The notes: a model not told the origin generated them from the sequence alone. Positions 1-8,290 are shown, counted from the stretch's first letter. The stretch: DNA of 64,000 nt from Bacteroidales bacterium (GCA_017535325.1 JAFXUC010000024.1:62001-126000), one strand, 5' to 3'. Made by a program: numbers and translations.

Positions 1-696
1 TACAAAAGAATTTGCAAATCTTATCCAATCAATTTCGGGATAAGCCACATTGTGCGCGTTGAAATTACCCGTCGCACCGCCAAACTTAGCCGAATAAGGC
101 ACTAATTTCAAAAGTCCCAACTGATTATGAAGCCTTTCAACATACACTTCAATCTCTTTTCCGAGTCTCGTAGGACTTGCCGGCTGACCATGTGTACGTG
201 CAAGCATCGGAATATCAGCCCATTCGCCCGCTTTGTGGTAAAGTTGCAAGATAACGTTATCAAGTAAAGGATAATATACATTCGTTATTGCAGCCTGCAA
301 AGCATAAGGAATTGAAGTGTTGTTAATATCCTGCGAAGTAAGTCCAAAATGTATAAAGGACTTGTACTGAGGTATATTAAGCGCGTCAAATTTTTCCCTC
401 AAAAAATACTCAACCGCTTTAACGTCGTGGTTTGTGGTCTTTTCGATTTCCTTGATTCTCAGAGCATCCTCTTGTGAGAACCTTCTGTAAATTCCACGCA
501 AGGGCTTAAACATTTGTCTGTCAAAACCTTGCAGTTGCGGTAAAGGGATTTCGCACAGAGCGACAAAATACTCCACTTCTACCAAAACCCTATATTTAAT
601 AAGCCCGAATTCAGAAAAATATTCCGCTAACTCGGCGGTTTTACCCCGATAGCGTCCGTCAACAGGTGAAACGGCTGTCAAATCTGTTAATTCCAT
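1..696 (-). CDS. purB: Adenylosuccinate lyase, N-terminal part (runs off left edge)
   Basis: Adenylosuccinate lyase acts twice in purine synthesis: it splits SAICAR to AICAR and adenylosuccinate to AMP, releasing fumarate. The 232 visible codons begin MELTDLTAVSPVDGRY, the usual N-terminus of the E. coli-type enzyme, and include the T/S-rich segments TTNHDVKAVEY and HFGLTSQDINNT plus LARTHGQPASPT, which carry the substrate-binding and general-acid histidines of the family. The C-terminal half with the flexible signature loop is outside the window. A perfect -7 box at 715-722 lies just upstream, so the gene probably has its own promoter. The identification is secure; only the missing 3' part cannot be checked. 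Confidence 0.95.
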   Translation of the reverse strand, partial: MELTDLTAVSPVDGRYRGKTAELAEYFSEFGLIKYRVLVEVEYFVALCEIPLPQLQGFDRQMFKPLRGIYRRFSQEDALRIKEIEKTTNHDVKAVEYFLREKFDALNIPQYKSFIHFGLTSQDINNTSIPYALQAAITNVYYPLLDNVILQLYHKAGEWADIPMLARTHGQPASPTRLGKEIEVYVERLHNQLGLLKLVPYSAKFGGATGNFNAHNVAYPEIDWIRFANSFV

Positions 697-714
697 CGTT
701 AAAAATTGTTTGCG

Positions 715-722
715 CAAAATTA
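715..722 (-). promoter_or_regulatory. -7 box of purB
   Basis: Minus-strand TAATTTTG fits the Bacteroidota -7 consensus TAnnTTTG and lies about 20 nt before the purB start codon. No clear TTG -33 element was identified. Confidence 0.5.
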
Positions 723-751
723 TAAAAAAATCTTCAAACAAAAAAATTTTT

Positions 752-1402
752 TTACTTCTGCACATCAAATCTCAAACCGTTCCATTTCAAGACAACGCTT
801 TTAGTTTTGCCGTTTTTTTCATAAACAACAGCAGTTATGTCCTTGCCAACACGCGGAAGTGAGTATGTTACAACGCCTTCGCCTGCATCAATATCCACGC
901 CCATATCGTGCCAGTTGATATAACAAAGTTTGTGCGTAGAATTGTTGTAAACGTGAAAAAACACGCCGGTAAATTCAGTTTGAACCGGTTTTCCGTTTTG
1001 AAACACCTGCACCGATTCACCGACGACCTTGTGTTTTGAGTCGGAAGAGTTCCAATAACACATTTCGGTAATGGTTTTAGAACCGTCCTCAGGGAAATTG
1101 CATTCAAAACTTACGAAGCCGTTTTTAGCGTCAACGGTTACTTTTTCGTTTTTTTCGGGGGTGTTTTTTTGATGACGTTCCCACATTTCGGACAACGCGC
1201 CGTAATGTTCGTCTTCCGGCTCAGTAAGCAGCGTTCTTACAAAGTCGTTGATGCCGGGCTTTTGACCGCTGAAAGTTACCGTCAAAGCGTATGCGGCGGT
1301 TTCCGGGTCATCTTCGTCGGCGTAAGGGTTGTTTTGCGCCGAAGCACACAAGCCCGTAAAAAGCATTGCGGCTATACAAACCGCTGATTTAAAAAATTTC
1401 AT
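752..1402 (-). CDS. Secreted protein of unknown function
   Basis: I do not recognise this 216-aa protein. Residues 1-23 form a clear signal peptide (basic start, hydrophobic core, CASAQ cleavage region), so it should be exported to the periplasm or cell surface. The mature part is mostly beta-prone, with alternating hydrophobic strands and an acidic stretch near residues 26-35. No lipobox, catalytic motif or repeat is visible. It begins 24 nt after the stop of the upstream Rpn-type nuclease gene, so the two may be co-transcribed, but there is no functional link in the sequence. Confidence 0.75.
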   Translation of the reverse strand: MKFFKSAVCIAAMLFTGLCASAQNNPYADEDDPETAAYALTVTFSGQKPGINDFVRTLLTEPEDEHYGALSEMWERHQKNTPEKNEKVTVDAKNGFVSFECNFPEDGSKTITEMCYWNSSDSKHKVVGESVQVFQNGKPVQTEFTGVFFHVYNNSTHKLCYINWHDMGVDIDAGEGVVTYSLPRVGKDITAVVYEKNGKTKSVVLKWNGLRFDVQK

Positions 1403-1426
1403 AGCAGTAAAATTTTTAATGTTATT

Positions 1427-2308
1427 TTATACTGTTTCAATTTCTTCGGGGGAAAGCCCGGAAATTTCACAAATATCCTCAACAGAATAACCTTTGCGTT
1501 TCATTTTAACAGCCATTTCAAAGGCTTTTTGTTTCTCGCCTTTTTCGATACCTATTTTCGCGCCTTCGGCACGACCTTCTTCACGGCCTTCCATTCGTTC
1601 TCTTTCGAGAGAGGATTTTTCAGTGCTGACATTAAGCCAATAAAGATTGTATGCAAGCAACTCGCTGTCCGTAAAGGCAGAACGTCTGACAATCTCCAAT
1701 GCCTCTGATGTGTCTTTGTTTGTCAACAATTCGGGGTCGGCATCGTCGGTTTTTTCGTCAATTTCGGTCAGGAATTTCAGCCAAAGATTGTGCATTGTTT
1801 TTTCTGCACGGTTCTGAGGCTTAAAATTCGGTAAAACAATAAACACCATTGAAAGGTCTGTATGACGGTCGTTGGTGTGGTTTTTGTTGGATAGGTAATA
1901 CTCTTGTATATATTCTGTGCCATATTCAGGAAAAGCCGCTTCGTCGTTTACCAAGCACAAGGCGTATACATCGTTTAATTCGCCAAATGCCTTACCTTTA
2001 TTTAACTGTTTGGTGTACATTGACGCGGCGTTAAACAACGTGCGCTGAAAAAATTCAGTATTCCAAATCGACTGCATTTCAACGATAAAATGGCGGTTAT
2101 AGTTATCAACACAAAGCACGTCAACAATAGAATATTTTTTGCCCGGATTTTCGGGTACGTTTTCCGGCGAAAGGTATTCAACGGTTTTTATTTCCATGCC
2201 TTCCGGCAACGGCAAAAGGGCGTTCAAAAGACTCAAAACGAGGTTTGGATGCTCGCCGAAGACTTTTTTGAACGTTAAATCCGCTTTCGGGTCAAGATAT
2301 TTCGACAT
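1427..2308 (-). CDS. Rpn-type PD-(D/E)XK nuclease / putative transposase (copy A)
   Basis: This 293-aa protein belongs to the Rpn / PDDEXK_2 family, whose E. coli members are DNA endonucleases that promote recombination and take part in phage defence. The N-terminus has the family signature DPKADLTFKKVFG. Candidate catalytic residues are D63 (IVDV) and E77-x-Q79 (VEMQ), with Q at the position often occupied by lysine. The C-terminus has a charged G/E/R-rich linker (ERMEGREEGRAEG) and then a small helical domain (GYSVEDICEISGLSPEEIE). I chose the start at MSKYLDP rather than the ATG three codons upstream because two other paralogues start at the equivalent position. The promoter box is at 2337-2344. 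Native role here is not known. Confidence 0.85.
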   Translation of the reverse strand: MSKYLDPKADLTFKKVFGEHPNLVLSLLNALLPLPEGMEIKTVEYLSPENVPENPGKKYSIVDVLCVDNYNRHFIVEMQSIWNTEFFQRTLFNAASMYTKQLNKGKAFGELNDVYALCLVNDEAAFPEYGTEYIQEYYLSNKNHTNDRHTDLSMVFIVLPNFKPQNRAEKTMHNLWLKFLTEIDEKTDDADPELLTNKDTSEALEIVRRSAFTDSELLAYNLYWLNVSTEKSSLERERMEGREEGRAEGAKIGIEKGEKQKAFEMAVKMKRKGYSVEDICEISGLSPEEIETV

Positions 2309-2336
2309 AATTTGCAAGAATTAAAAGTTTCAAGCG

Positions 2337-2344
2337 CAAAGTTA
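2337..2344 (-). promoter_or_regulatory. -7 box of Rpn-type gene A
   Basis: Minus-strand TAACTTTG matches TAnnTTTG exactly, about 28 nt before the chosen start codon. Confidence 0.55.
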
Positions 2345-2370
2345 GGATATTTTTTCGCAATTACAAACAA

Positions 2371-2398
2371 AAAACGGGCGAAAAATAATTTCCGCCCG
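2371..2398 (-). terminator. Rho-independent terminator after lipoprotein A
   Basis: On the minus strand the arms CGGGCG (2393-2398 side) and CGCCCG (2375-2380 side) form a GC-rich hairpin followed by a T-run. It lies about 30 nt after the lipoprotein A stop. The same hairpin follows lipoprotein B at 6950-6975, so it belongs to the duplicated module. Confidence 0.75.
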
Positions 2399-2426
2399 AT
2401 ACATTTTTTTTACAGAATAGTAATTT

Positions 2427-3692
2427 CTACTGCTTAGCACGAACAAAACGAACGGGTATAGGCTGATTTTGCATACGATAATCTTTTATCCAAGAGAACT
2501 GATTAGTCCAACAATAAACATAGTCCCAATTAGTACCAGTTGCACTGCGTGTCCATAAGTTGGCAGAAGTTTCATTGCCCTGATACAATTTCATCTGTGC
2601 GCCAGAACCATTTGGATTGACAAAATAGTTTGTAGTTGAATTATATAGGGATGCTAATTCCTGAAATTCGGGCTCAGAAGGAACTAATGCTCCTTGGTTA
2701 GTTGCTGCTGTCAATGCTGCTGACCTTAAAATGCTATTGCTGTAATTTGACATATACCAATATACACTTGTTCCAAGATCAACGTAATCTGTAGGGACGG
2801 TTATATCGCATGAAGCTGTAAAGTTGCCGTCCTCTGTTGTTGCAACGATAGTAACTTTACCTGTTCCCGTTATCAAAATCTCATTGTCTTCATTTATTGT
2901 CGCATTGTCTGTGGTACACGACCAAGTAACGTTTTTATTTGTTGCATTTTCAGGTGCTACGATTGCTGTAAGTGTAAACGCATCGTTGCCCCAAACTTTG
3001 GTTGTCGGCGGATTGTTAATTGTTACGCCGGTAACAGCCTTGCCTATTGTGTAAAGTTTGCATGGCTCAACGGTTTTGCCTTCAACTTGTGTAGAAATAG
3101 GGAAAACATAATAATTGCCTTGCGTAAAACTTGAAACATTTCCGATTGTCATTTCTTTTGCTCTCTCTACATAAACGTAGAAATTTTGGTCAACCAATTC
3201 AAGTTCGTCAGCACTTGAAGCAAAACTTGTTTTATACGTATGTGCGCAGTTGTTAAGCAAATCATTGAAATCCTCGTCTGTGGTTCTGCCGTCGCCTTTG
3301 GTCTGCGAAAATTCACCTTGCAAAGTAATGCTGCCGTTTTCAAAATCATCAACTTTGTCTTCCGGAACTGATAATTTACCCGAAAACCTGTAACCGTCCT
3401 CATTTATCAAATCCAATGTGCCGCTGATGTCGTTATTGTCCGCACAGGTTACAGATAATTTGACGGTTTCAATATCTGCTGCGTCGAAAGAAATTGTACC
3501 GCCGTCATTAGAAAACGTCACCTTGGAAATCAAATTTTTGTCGGCGTTTTTGACTTTTACCGAAACAGGCACTTCAACCATGCCGTTTTTGTTTTCAACG
3601 TTTTTCTGTTCGTTGTTTTCGTCTTTGCTGCAAGATGCCCAAAGCAAAACTGCTGCCGCAAAGGGCAGAATTTTTACAAAACTCTTCTTCAT
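2427..3692 (-). CDS. Lipoprotein with Ig-like repeat and FISUMP-like C-terminal domain (copy A)
   Basis: This is a predicted 421-aa surface lipoprotein. A signal peptide ends in the lipobox WASC, followed by an acidic spacer (SKDENNEQ). The middle is beta-rich and diverges from copy B. A bacterial Ig-like (Big_2-type) segment near residues 220-300 has the phrase TLTAIVAPENATNKNVTWS. The C-terminal ~120 aa contain TVPTDYVDLGTSVYW, VPSEPEF, NGSGA, WTRS and the end VRFVR, resembling the FISUMP (TIGR02145-like) C-type-lectin-like domain. The start is the ATG of MKKSFVK, with an AAGGAGG ribosome-binding site just before it; the longer in-frame ATG overlaps that site. It lies 17 nt after the small peptide gene and is presumably co-transcribed. 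Ligand unknown. Confidence 0.8.
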   Translation of the reverse strand: MKKSFVKILPFAAAVLLWASCSKDENNEQKNVENKNGMVEVPVSVKVKNADKNLISKVTFSNDGGTISFDAADIETVKLSVTCADNNDISGTLDLINEDGYRFSGKLSVPEDKVDDFENGSITLQGEFSQTKGDGRTTDEDFNDLLNNCAHTYKTSFASSADELELVDQNFYVYVERAKEMTIGNVSSFTQGNYYVFPISTQVEGKTVEPCKLYTIGKAVTGVTINNPPTTKVWGNDAFTLTAIVAPENATNKNVTWSCTTDNATINEDNEILITGTGKVTIVATTEDGNFTASCDITVPTDYVDLGTSVYWYMSNYSNSILRSAALTAATNQGALVPSEPEFQELASLYNSTTNYFVNPNGSGAQMKLYQGNETSANLWTRSATGTNWDYVYCWTNQFSWIKDYRMQNQPIPVRFVRAKQ

Positions 3693-3709
3693 TTTTTCAT
3701 CCTCCTTAT

Positions 3710-3901
3710 TTACCAATTGTTTTCATCGCGGCTGATTGTGCGGAAACTTGTTCCGAAAGTGCCGTTTACCTGACCGCTTGCCGCCAAAAGTTTCGGCGTG
3801 TCTTCGAGGTTGATTACCTCGAAATCGGGTTTAACGTACTTTTTCTTAATTACTTTCTGCGCCGGAAGTATAACCGGCTGATTTTTAACTTTGTCTGTCA
3901 T
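3710..3901 (-). CDS. Small leader-like peptide with variable tail (copy A)
   Basis: This 63-aa gene precedes lipoprotein A by 17 nt. Residues 1-43 are almost identical to the copy at 8291-8485 and contain KKKYVKPDFEVINLED and then KLLAASG. The last 20 residues (QVNGTFGTSF...) share nothing with copy B. A conserved first part and unrelated tail resembles a leader/core layout, but there is no modification enzyme next to it. Small Bacteroidota proteins with a similar Y-x-x-P-x-x-E ... LLAxSG pattern are familiar to me without a known function. There is no signal peptide or membrane segment. The gene sits behind a 190-nt structured leader. Confidence 0.7.
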   Translation of the reverse strand: MTDKVKNQPVILPAQKVIKKKYVKPDFEVINLEDTPKLLAASGQVNGTFGTSFRTISRDENNW

Positions 3902-4131
3902 AATTTATAAAAATTTTAAAATTATTTACAAAAACAAAAATCCCTTGCGGACAGAATTTGTTTTCTGTCTGCAAGGGATTGCATTATCTTTTGAGAAAGT
4001 AAAAAGTAAAGTACTTTTTACCCCCCCCGATTTACATTTTGTAAAGTTTGATATATGTTAGTTTCTTTCATTTCTGTTGTTAGATGTTTTGTTAACACCG
4101 CAAAGTAAAATTAAATAATTTTAACACGCAA
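3902..4131 (-). promoter_or_regulatory. Promoter and structured leader of peptide/lipoprotein A operon
   Basis: The 251-nt gap between the nuclease stop and the peptide start holds no gene. Reading the minus strand: a TTG (4129-4131), 20-nt spacer and TTACTTTG (4101-4108, one mismatch to TAnnTTTG) form a likely promoter. Next come a 6-bp hairpin (4031-4045), eight G (4021-4028), a perfect 10-bp hairpin with arms GTAAAAAGTA (3999-4021) and a 17-bp hairpin (3939-3980) with a T-rich tail. The start codon is 38 nt further on. The region is nearly identical to 8486-8716. Confidence 0.65.
3939..3980 (-). terminator. Attenuator-like hairpin in leader A
   Basis: Arms 3939-3955 and 3964-3980 pair over 17 bp with one G-U pair and an 8-nt loop. 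On the minus strand the stem is followed by TTTGTTTTTG. This is the form of an intrinsic terminator placed between the promoter and the peptide gene, so it could be an attenuator; alternatively it terminates transcripts of the upstream nuclease gene. Confidence 0.65.
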
Positions 4132-4152
4132 AAAATATGTGTTAAATTAAAA

Positions 4153-5139
4153 TTAAGATTCAAAAACTAAACGGCGAAGTTCCATGATTTGGTCAGCAGG
4201 GATTTTCAATACTTCAACGGCTTTGTCAAAATCAAACCCACTGGATATGAGGTTTTTAATGCTTTCAACAAGTTGTTCGGTGCGGCCTTTTTGGATACCT
4301 TTTTCGATGCCTTTCTTCTCTCCTTTCAAAAAACCGATTTCCTCGCCTTCTCTTAATTTTGTATTTAACTGTCCGTGATAGCACATAAAATTATGAAAAC
4401 TGTCATCGTATTGCAGTTGCTGCTGAGGAGTCAGCGCAGAATACGTGGCAAGTTGTTGAAGCCGCATAAACAACGGCTGCTCATCCGTAAAGGCTAAATT
4501 TGTTTCCATAGTTGACATATTTGATAAGTTAAATATCCATTTATCCACACTGTCTTTACAATCGGATTCTTTCATTTCCCGATAAAAAGGCATTTGTATT
4601 TTCCAATACTGAACCACATCGGTATCAACGTAATGTTTCGTTTTTTCCATAAATGCAAAATGAGACAGCGGTTGCGCATGTTTGGGATTTTTATCCTTGA
4701 AATTCATAAAGAAAACTCCGTAAATGTTTTTCAAATGATAATCCCAGTTTTTCTTTTTCTTCTTATTGTCAGCATCAAAGTATTCCAAATAGCCCTTGCT
4801 TTGCTGACGGGAAGCCGCTCTCGCCAAATAAAAAACTATACGTTCTGCAAAAAAATCCTGCGAATCGTTTTGCATTTCAATAACAAACTCTTCGTCCGTA
4901 TCCGTAACGCAATGCACGTCATAAACAACACGGCGGAGATCTTTGCTGGTTTCATCGGATTCTCCGTCGGTAATTTTTACACTTTTGATGTGTACTTTCG
5001 GGTCGTCTTTCTGTAACAAGTCGTTAAGAAAGCCGCGTGTTATTTCCTCGTCTTTAAAAATCCGCTTAAAACCGAAGTCAGTTGCAGGGTCAATATATTT
5101 AGGATGCCACTGTGAGCCGCTGTTTGCAGTTATGTCCAT
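4153..5139 (-). CDS. Rpn-type PD-(D/E)XK nuclease / putative transposase (copy B)
   Basis: This 328-aa Rpn / PDDEXK_2 family protein has the signature DPATDFGFKRIF near residue 18, candidate catalytic D74 (YDV) and E88-x-Q90 (IEMQ), a charged K/G/E linker near residues 265-285 and a C-terminal helical domain. The last 45 residues (from RTEQLVESIK) are homologous to the end of copy C at 8738, although the rest of the two proteins differs. I start at MDITAN because a -7-like box (CATCTTTG, 5158-5165) lies between it and the next upstream in-frame ATG. It stands directly upstream of leader/peptide/lipoprotein A. Likely DNA-binding or cleaving; role here unknown. Confidence 0.82.
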   Translation of the reverse strand: MDITANSGSQWHPKYIDPATDFGFKRIFKDEEITRGFLNDLLQKDDPKVHIKSVKITDGESDETSKDLRRVVYDVHCVTDTDEEFVIEMQNDSQDFFAERIVFYLARAASRQQSKGYLEYFDADNKKKKKNWDYHLKNIYGVFFMNFKDKNPKHAQPLSHFAFMEKTKHYVDTDVVQYWKIQMPFYREMKESDCKDSVDKWIFNLSNMSTMETNLAFTDEQPLFMRLQQLATYSALTPQQQLQYDDSFHNFMCYHGQLNTKLREGEEIGFLKGEKKGIEKGIQKGRTEQLVESIKNLISSGFDFDKAVEVLKIPADQIMELRRLVFES

Positions 5140-5253
5140 AACAATGTGATTTTTACGCAAAGATGAAAACTTTTTAGGAAAAAACAAAATTTTTTACAAT
5201 AATCATTTCTATTTTTTTTCACAAAAAAAACACTTTTTTCAAAAATTTTTCAA

Positions 5254-5261
5254 TACTTTTG
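5254..5261 (+). promoter_or_regulatory. -7 box of the GH35 gene
   Basis: TACTTTTG matches TAnnTTTG and lies about 30 nt before the start codon. No TTG is seen at the expected -33 spacing. Confidence 0.55.
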
Positions 5262-5292
5262 AGGTGTAAAAAAACAATTAAAAACACTAAAT

Positions 5293-6942
5293 ATGAAAAC
5301 ATTTTTTGCATTATTATTTTCTCTGCTTTCCGTTTTTTCCGCCGTTAAAACCACGGCTCAGAACCTGCCGAAAATCATCAGACACGGCAATGCGTATCAA
5401 TTGATTGTCGGCGGCAAACCGTTTTTAATGCGGGCGGGAGAACTCGGAAATTCCAACGCTTCAAGGGCTGAATATTTCAAACACAACGTAGTCCACAAAC
5501 TGAAAAGTCAGGAAATCAACACGGCTTTGATTCCGGTTTACTGGGATTTGATTGAGCCAAAGGAAGGAGAATTTGATTTTTCACTTGTTGACAGCATTAT
5601 AACAATCTCTCAGAGAAACGATTTGAAAATAGTCTTTCTGTGGTTCGGCGCATGGAAAAACTCGATGTCGTGCTACGCTCCCGCATGGGTAAAAAAAGAC
5701 GTTAAACGTTTTCCGAGAGCCGAAAGCAAGGACGGAATAAGACAGGAAATTCTTTCGCCGTACTCCTCAGAAAACCTCAACGCCGACAAAAAAGCGTTTT
5801 GCGCCCTGATGAAATTTATCAAAGAAAACGACAAAAAACAAACCGTCATAATGATTCAGGTCGAAAACGAAATCGCAATGCTGCCCGGTGCGCGTGATTA
5901 TTCCAAAACGGCAGACGCGGTTTACAAATCAACCGTTCCGGCAACACTGACGGACTATCTGTTAAAACACAAAAACGAACTTACCGACTCAATAAAAAAA
6001 TACTGGACAGGCAAAACTTCCGGCTCTTGGCAGGAATTGTTCGGAAAAACGGTCTACGGGGAAGAAATTTTCACGGCATGGAGTTACGCGGTTTATGTCA
6101 ACGAGATTACAAAAGCCGGAAAAGCGGTTTACGACCTTCCGATGTACGTCAACTGCGCCCTCAACCGTCCCGGCAAAAAGCCCGGCGAATATCCCTCCGG
6201 CGGTCCGCTGCCGCATTTGATTGATATTTGGAAAGCCGGCGCACCCGCTCTTGAAATGCTGAGTCCGGACATTTATTTCGGTGATTTCAAGAAATGGACT
6301 TCTGCCTACCGCCGCGCTGACAATCCGTTCTTTGTCCCTGAGCATCAATACGATGCCACGGCAGGCGCAAAGGCTTTGTACGCTTTCGGAGAATTGCACG
6401 CGCTCGGTTTTTCGCCATTTTCGGCAGAGACAAAGCAGGCACAGTTTATGCCGCCGGTTTTAGGCGAAACCATTGACCCAAAAAGCAAAAAAGGTATGCT
6501 CACCGAACTGCCTGCCGCCTACAATCTTATAGAATGTACGGAAGATTACATCATGGAATTTAACGGGACTGACAAAATGCGCGGCGTTCTCTTGGACTCT
6601 ATTAATCAACGCGATACGCTCATAATAGGCGGTTACGAAATTGTTGCAAAACACGATTTTACGCTCGGCTGGTCTCCACTCGCAAAACTTCCAGACTGGA
6701 ACACAGAAAGCGCAATAATAATCAACACTGCGCCAGAGGAGTTCTTATTAATAGGTACGGGCGTTGTTTTGAACTTTTTGCCCAAGGACAAGAAAAACGT
6801 CGGAATACTCGAAGTTCAAGAAATTGACTGCAACGGTAATGTTGTCCGCTATTTAAACGGCGACGAAACGCATCAGGGACGGCACGTCAGAATTCCTGAC
6901 GGAGAATGGTCAATACAAAAATTCAAACTTTACAAATATTGA
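5293..6942 (+). CDS. Secreted GH35-like beta-galactosidase (with DUF5597-type C-terminus)
   Basis: This 549-aa protein looks like a retaining glycoside hydrolase of family 35. A signal peptide (residues 1-23, ending TTAQ) sends it to the periplasm. The TIM barrel starts with GKPFLMRAGELGNSNAS and has ALIPVYWDLIEPKEGEFDF. The likely acid/base is the Glu of IQVENEIAM near residue 191 and the nucleophile the Glu of FFVPEHQ near residue 348. The C-terminal ~150 residues are beta-rich and fit the DUF5597-type extension of Bacteroidota GH35 proteins. Substrate is inferred to be a beta-galactoside of plant or host glycans; no polysaccharide-utilisation genes flank it. It sits between the two copies of the duplicated module, on the opposite strand. 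Confidence 0.82.
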   Translation: MKTFFALLFSLLSVFSAVKTTAQNLPKIIRHGNAYQLIVGGKPFLMRAGELGNSNASRAEYFKHNVVHKLKSQEINTALIPVYWDLIEPKEGEFDFSLVDSIITISQRNDLKIVFLWFGAWKNSMSCYAPAWVKKDVKRFPRAESKDGIRQEILSPYSSENLNADKKAFCALMKFIKENDKKQTVIMIQVENEIAMLPGARDYSKTADAVYKSTVPATLTDYLLKHKNELTDSIKKYWTGKTSGSWQELFGKTVYGEEIFTAWSYAVYVNEITKAGKAVYDLPMYVNCALNRPGKKPGEYPSGGPLPHLIDIWKAGAPALEMLSPDIYFGDFKKWTSAYRRADNPFFVPEHQYDATAGAKALYAFGELHALGFSPFSAETKQAQFMPPVLGETIDPKSKKGMLTELPAAYNLIECTEDYIMEFNGTDKMRGVLLDSINQRDTLIIGGYEIVAKHDFTLGWSPLAKLPDWNTESAIIINTAPEEFLLIGTGVVLNFLPKDKKNVGILEVQEIDCNGNVVRYLNGDETHQGRHVRIPDGEWSIQKFKLYKY

Positions 6943-6949
6943 GGAAAAA

Positions 6950-6975
6950 CGGGCGAAAAAATAATTTTCCGCCCG
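6950..6975. terminator. Bidirectional terminator between GH35 gene and lipoprotein B
   Basis: Arms CGGGCG (6950-6955) and CGCCCG (6970-6975) flank an A/T-rich loop, with a T-run on the plus-strand side and an A-run (T on minus) on the other. It can serve both converging genes and matches the hairpin at 2375-2398. Confidence 0.75.
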
Positions 6976-7002
6976 CCATATTTTTTACAGAATTAATAAT
7001 TT

Positions 7003-8271
7003 CTACAGAGTACGAACAAGCCGGACATAAAACATGTCGCTCCGCAAACTGTTGTTCCAATCCTGGAATGACGAGTAGAAGGTTATGCTCCTACCGCGCT
7101 CCTCGTCGAACTCCGTCCTCGACCAATAAGTCTCGAAGGACCGCAAAGTGATAGACGCTCCTGAACCGTTGTTATTGGTAAAGGTTGCATTAGAATAGGT
7201 AACATTTTGACTCGTCGACAAAAGGTTAAATTCGGCTTCGGAAGGAACATTCCAAGGCGATGGTATATCCGTAGGCTCTCCAAACTTATATGTACCATTT
7301 TCATCAGAGGTTTTCCAATAAACCCCCGTACCAAGGTCTACATAATCTGTCGGGACGGTGATGGTGCAAGTGGCTGTCGTGCCGTCCGCAGCGGTGGCTG
7401 TAATCGTAAAATTACCTGTTCCCTTTACGAACACGGAAAAAGTGTTGCCGTCAGAAGTGTACTCATTATTTTCATTACCGCCCTCATGACTCCACGTTAT
7501 GGTCTGAGCAGGAATAATAGTTGCCGTAACTGTTTGGGTGTTGTTGCCCCATACGATTGTCTTGGAAGTACCCCAATCAAGAGTCAGTGCTGCTTCAATC
7601 GTGTAAATTTGACCTGCAACAGTCGTATTTTTTGTTTTTCCGTCAGCAGTAACTTTTACATCCGCAGGAACGATACAAATTTTTCCTGATGCCAACGATA
7701 CTGCCGCACCGTCGTTCACGCTAACAGAAATTGCCGCAGATTTCTCGTTTTTAACAAAAGCAACATTTACGTTCATTACAATATTGTCCGAAAAATTGAA
7801 ATCGTTTCCTGATGCACTTATCGTAACAGGTTCTGACACTTCGTAAACATCTTTTGCAGCAGCATTAATGTTTTCATACGAACCTGTTACACCTGTCGGT
7901 GCTGTGCCGATAGTTGCAGTAACGGTTTTGCCGTCAAGGTCATAACTTGCATCAGCAGGATAAGACAATTCAACAGTAAAATCTACGGTTGCACCTGCCT
8001 CGGTGTGGAGTGTCGTTTCGCCGTGAATCTTTCCTCCATCGCCTGAAAATACCAAAGTTTCGTTGCCGTCGAAAGTTAAATCTACACCGTTTGCGCACGA
8101 AAGTTTGGAAATATCGGATTTTTTACTCAATGTTCCCGTTACGGTAACGGTTTTCTCTTGTTTTACAACGTTAACTGGTTCGTTGTTCTCGCTGTTTTCG
8201 TCTTTGCTGCAAGAAGTTGCAAACAAAACTGCCGCAGCAAGGGGCAGAACTCTAAAAAATACTTTCTTCAT
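7003..8271 (-). CDS. Lipoprotein with Ig-like repeat and FISUMP-like C-terminal domain (copy B)
   Basis: This 422-aa paralogue of the 2427-3692 protein has the same layout: signal peptide with lipobox FATSC, SKDENSENNEP spacer, beta-rich middle with an Ig-like segment (WGNNTQTVTATIIPAQTITWS), and a FISUMP-like end. Shared blocks are TVPTDYVDLGTGVYW, VPSEAEF, NNNGSGA, YWSR and the terminal VRLVR. The central ~200 residues differ strongly from copy A, while the signal peptide and block motifs are kept. The start is MKKVFFRVLP, preceded by AAGGAGG; a longer in-frame extension would run back through the peptide gene in another frame. It follows peptide B by 19 nt. Probably an outer-surface binding or adhesive lipoprotein. 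Confidence 0.8.
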   Translation of the reverse strand: MKKVFFRVLPLAAAVLFATSCSKDENSENNEPVNVVKQEKTVTVTGTLSKKSDISKLSCANGVDLTFDGNETLVFSGDGGKIHGETTLHTEAGATVDFTVELSYPADASYDLDGKTVTATIGTAPTGVTGSYENINAAAKDVYEVSEPVTISASGNDFNFSDNIVMNVNVAFVKNEKSAAISVSVNDGAAVSLASGKICIVPADVKVTADGKTKNTTVAGQIYTIEAALTLDWGTSKTIVWGNNTQTVTATIIPAQTITWSHEGGNENNEYTSDGNTFSVFVKGTGNFTITATAADGTTATCTITVPTDYVDLGTGVYWKTSDENGTYKFGEPTDIPSPWNVPSEAEFNLLSTSQNVTYSNATFTNNNGSGASITLRSFETYWSRTEFDEERGRSITFYSSFQDWNNSLRSDMFYVRLVRTL

Positions 8272-8290
8272 TTTTCTTTCCTCCTTTTTA

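Noticed and set aside
3418-3910. Plus-strand open frames opposite the lipoprotein and peptide genes
   Set aside because: They are mirrored shadows of the minus-strand genes, without promoter, ribosome-binding site or recognisable domain.
4541-4550. TTATCCACAC, a consensus-type DnaA box
   Set aside because: A single copy inside the coding frame of an Rpn-type gene, far from dnaA and without a cluster or AT-rich unwinding region.
2427-8271. Diversity-generating retroelement acting on the two lipoproteins
   Set aside because: No reverse transcriptase, template repeat or accessory gene is present in the window and the C-termini are too diverged to show adenine-specific changes. Kept only as a question for the rest of the genome.
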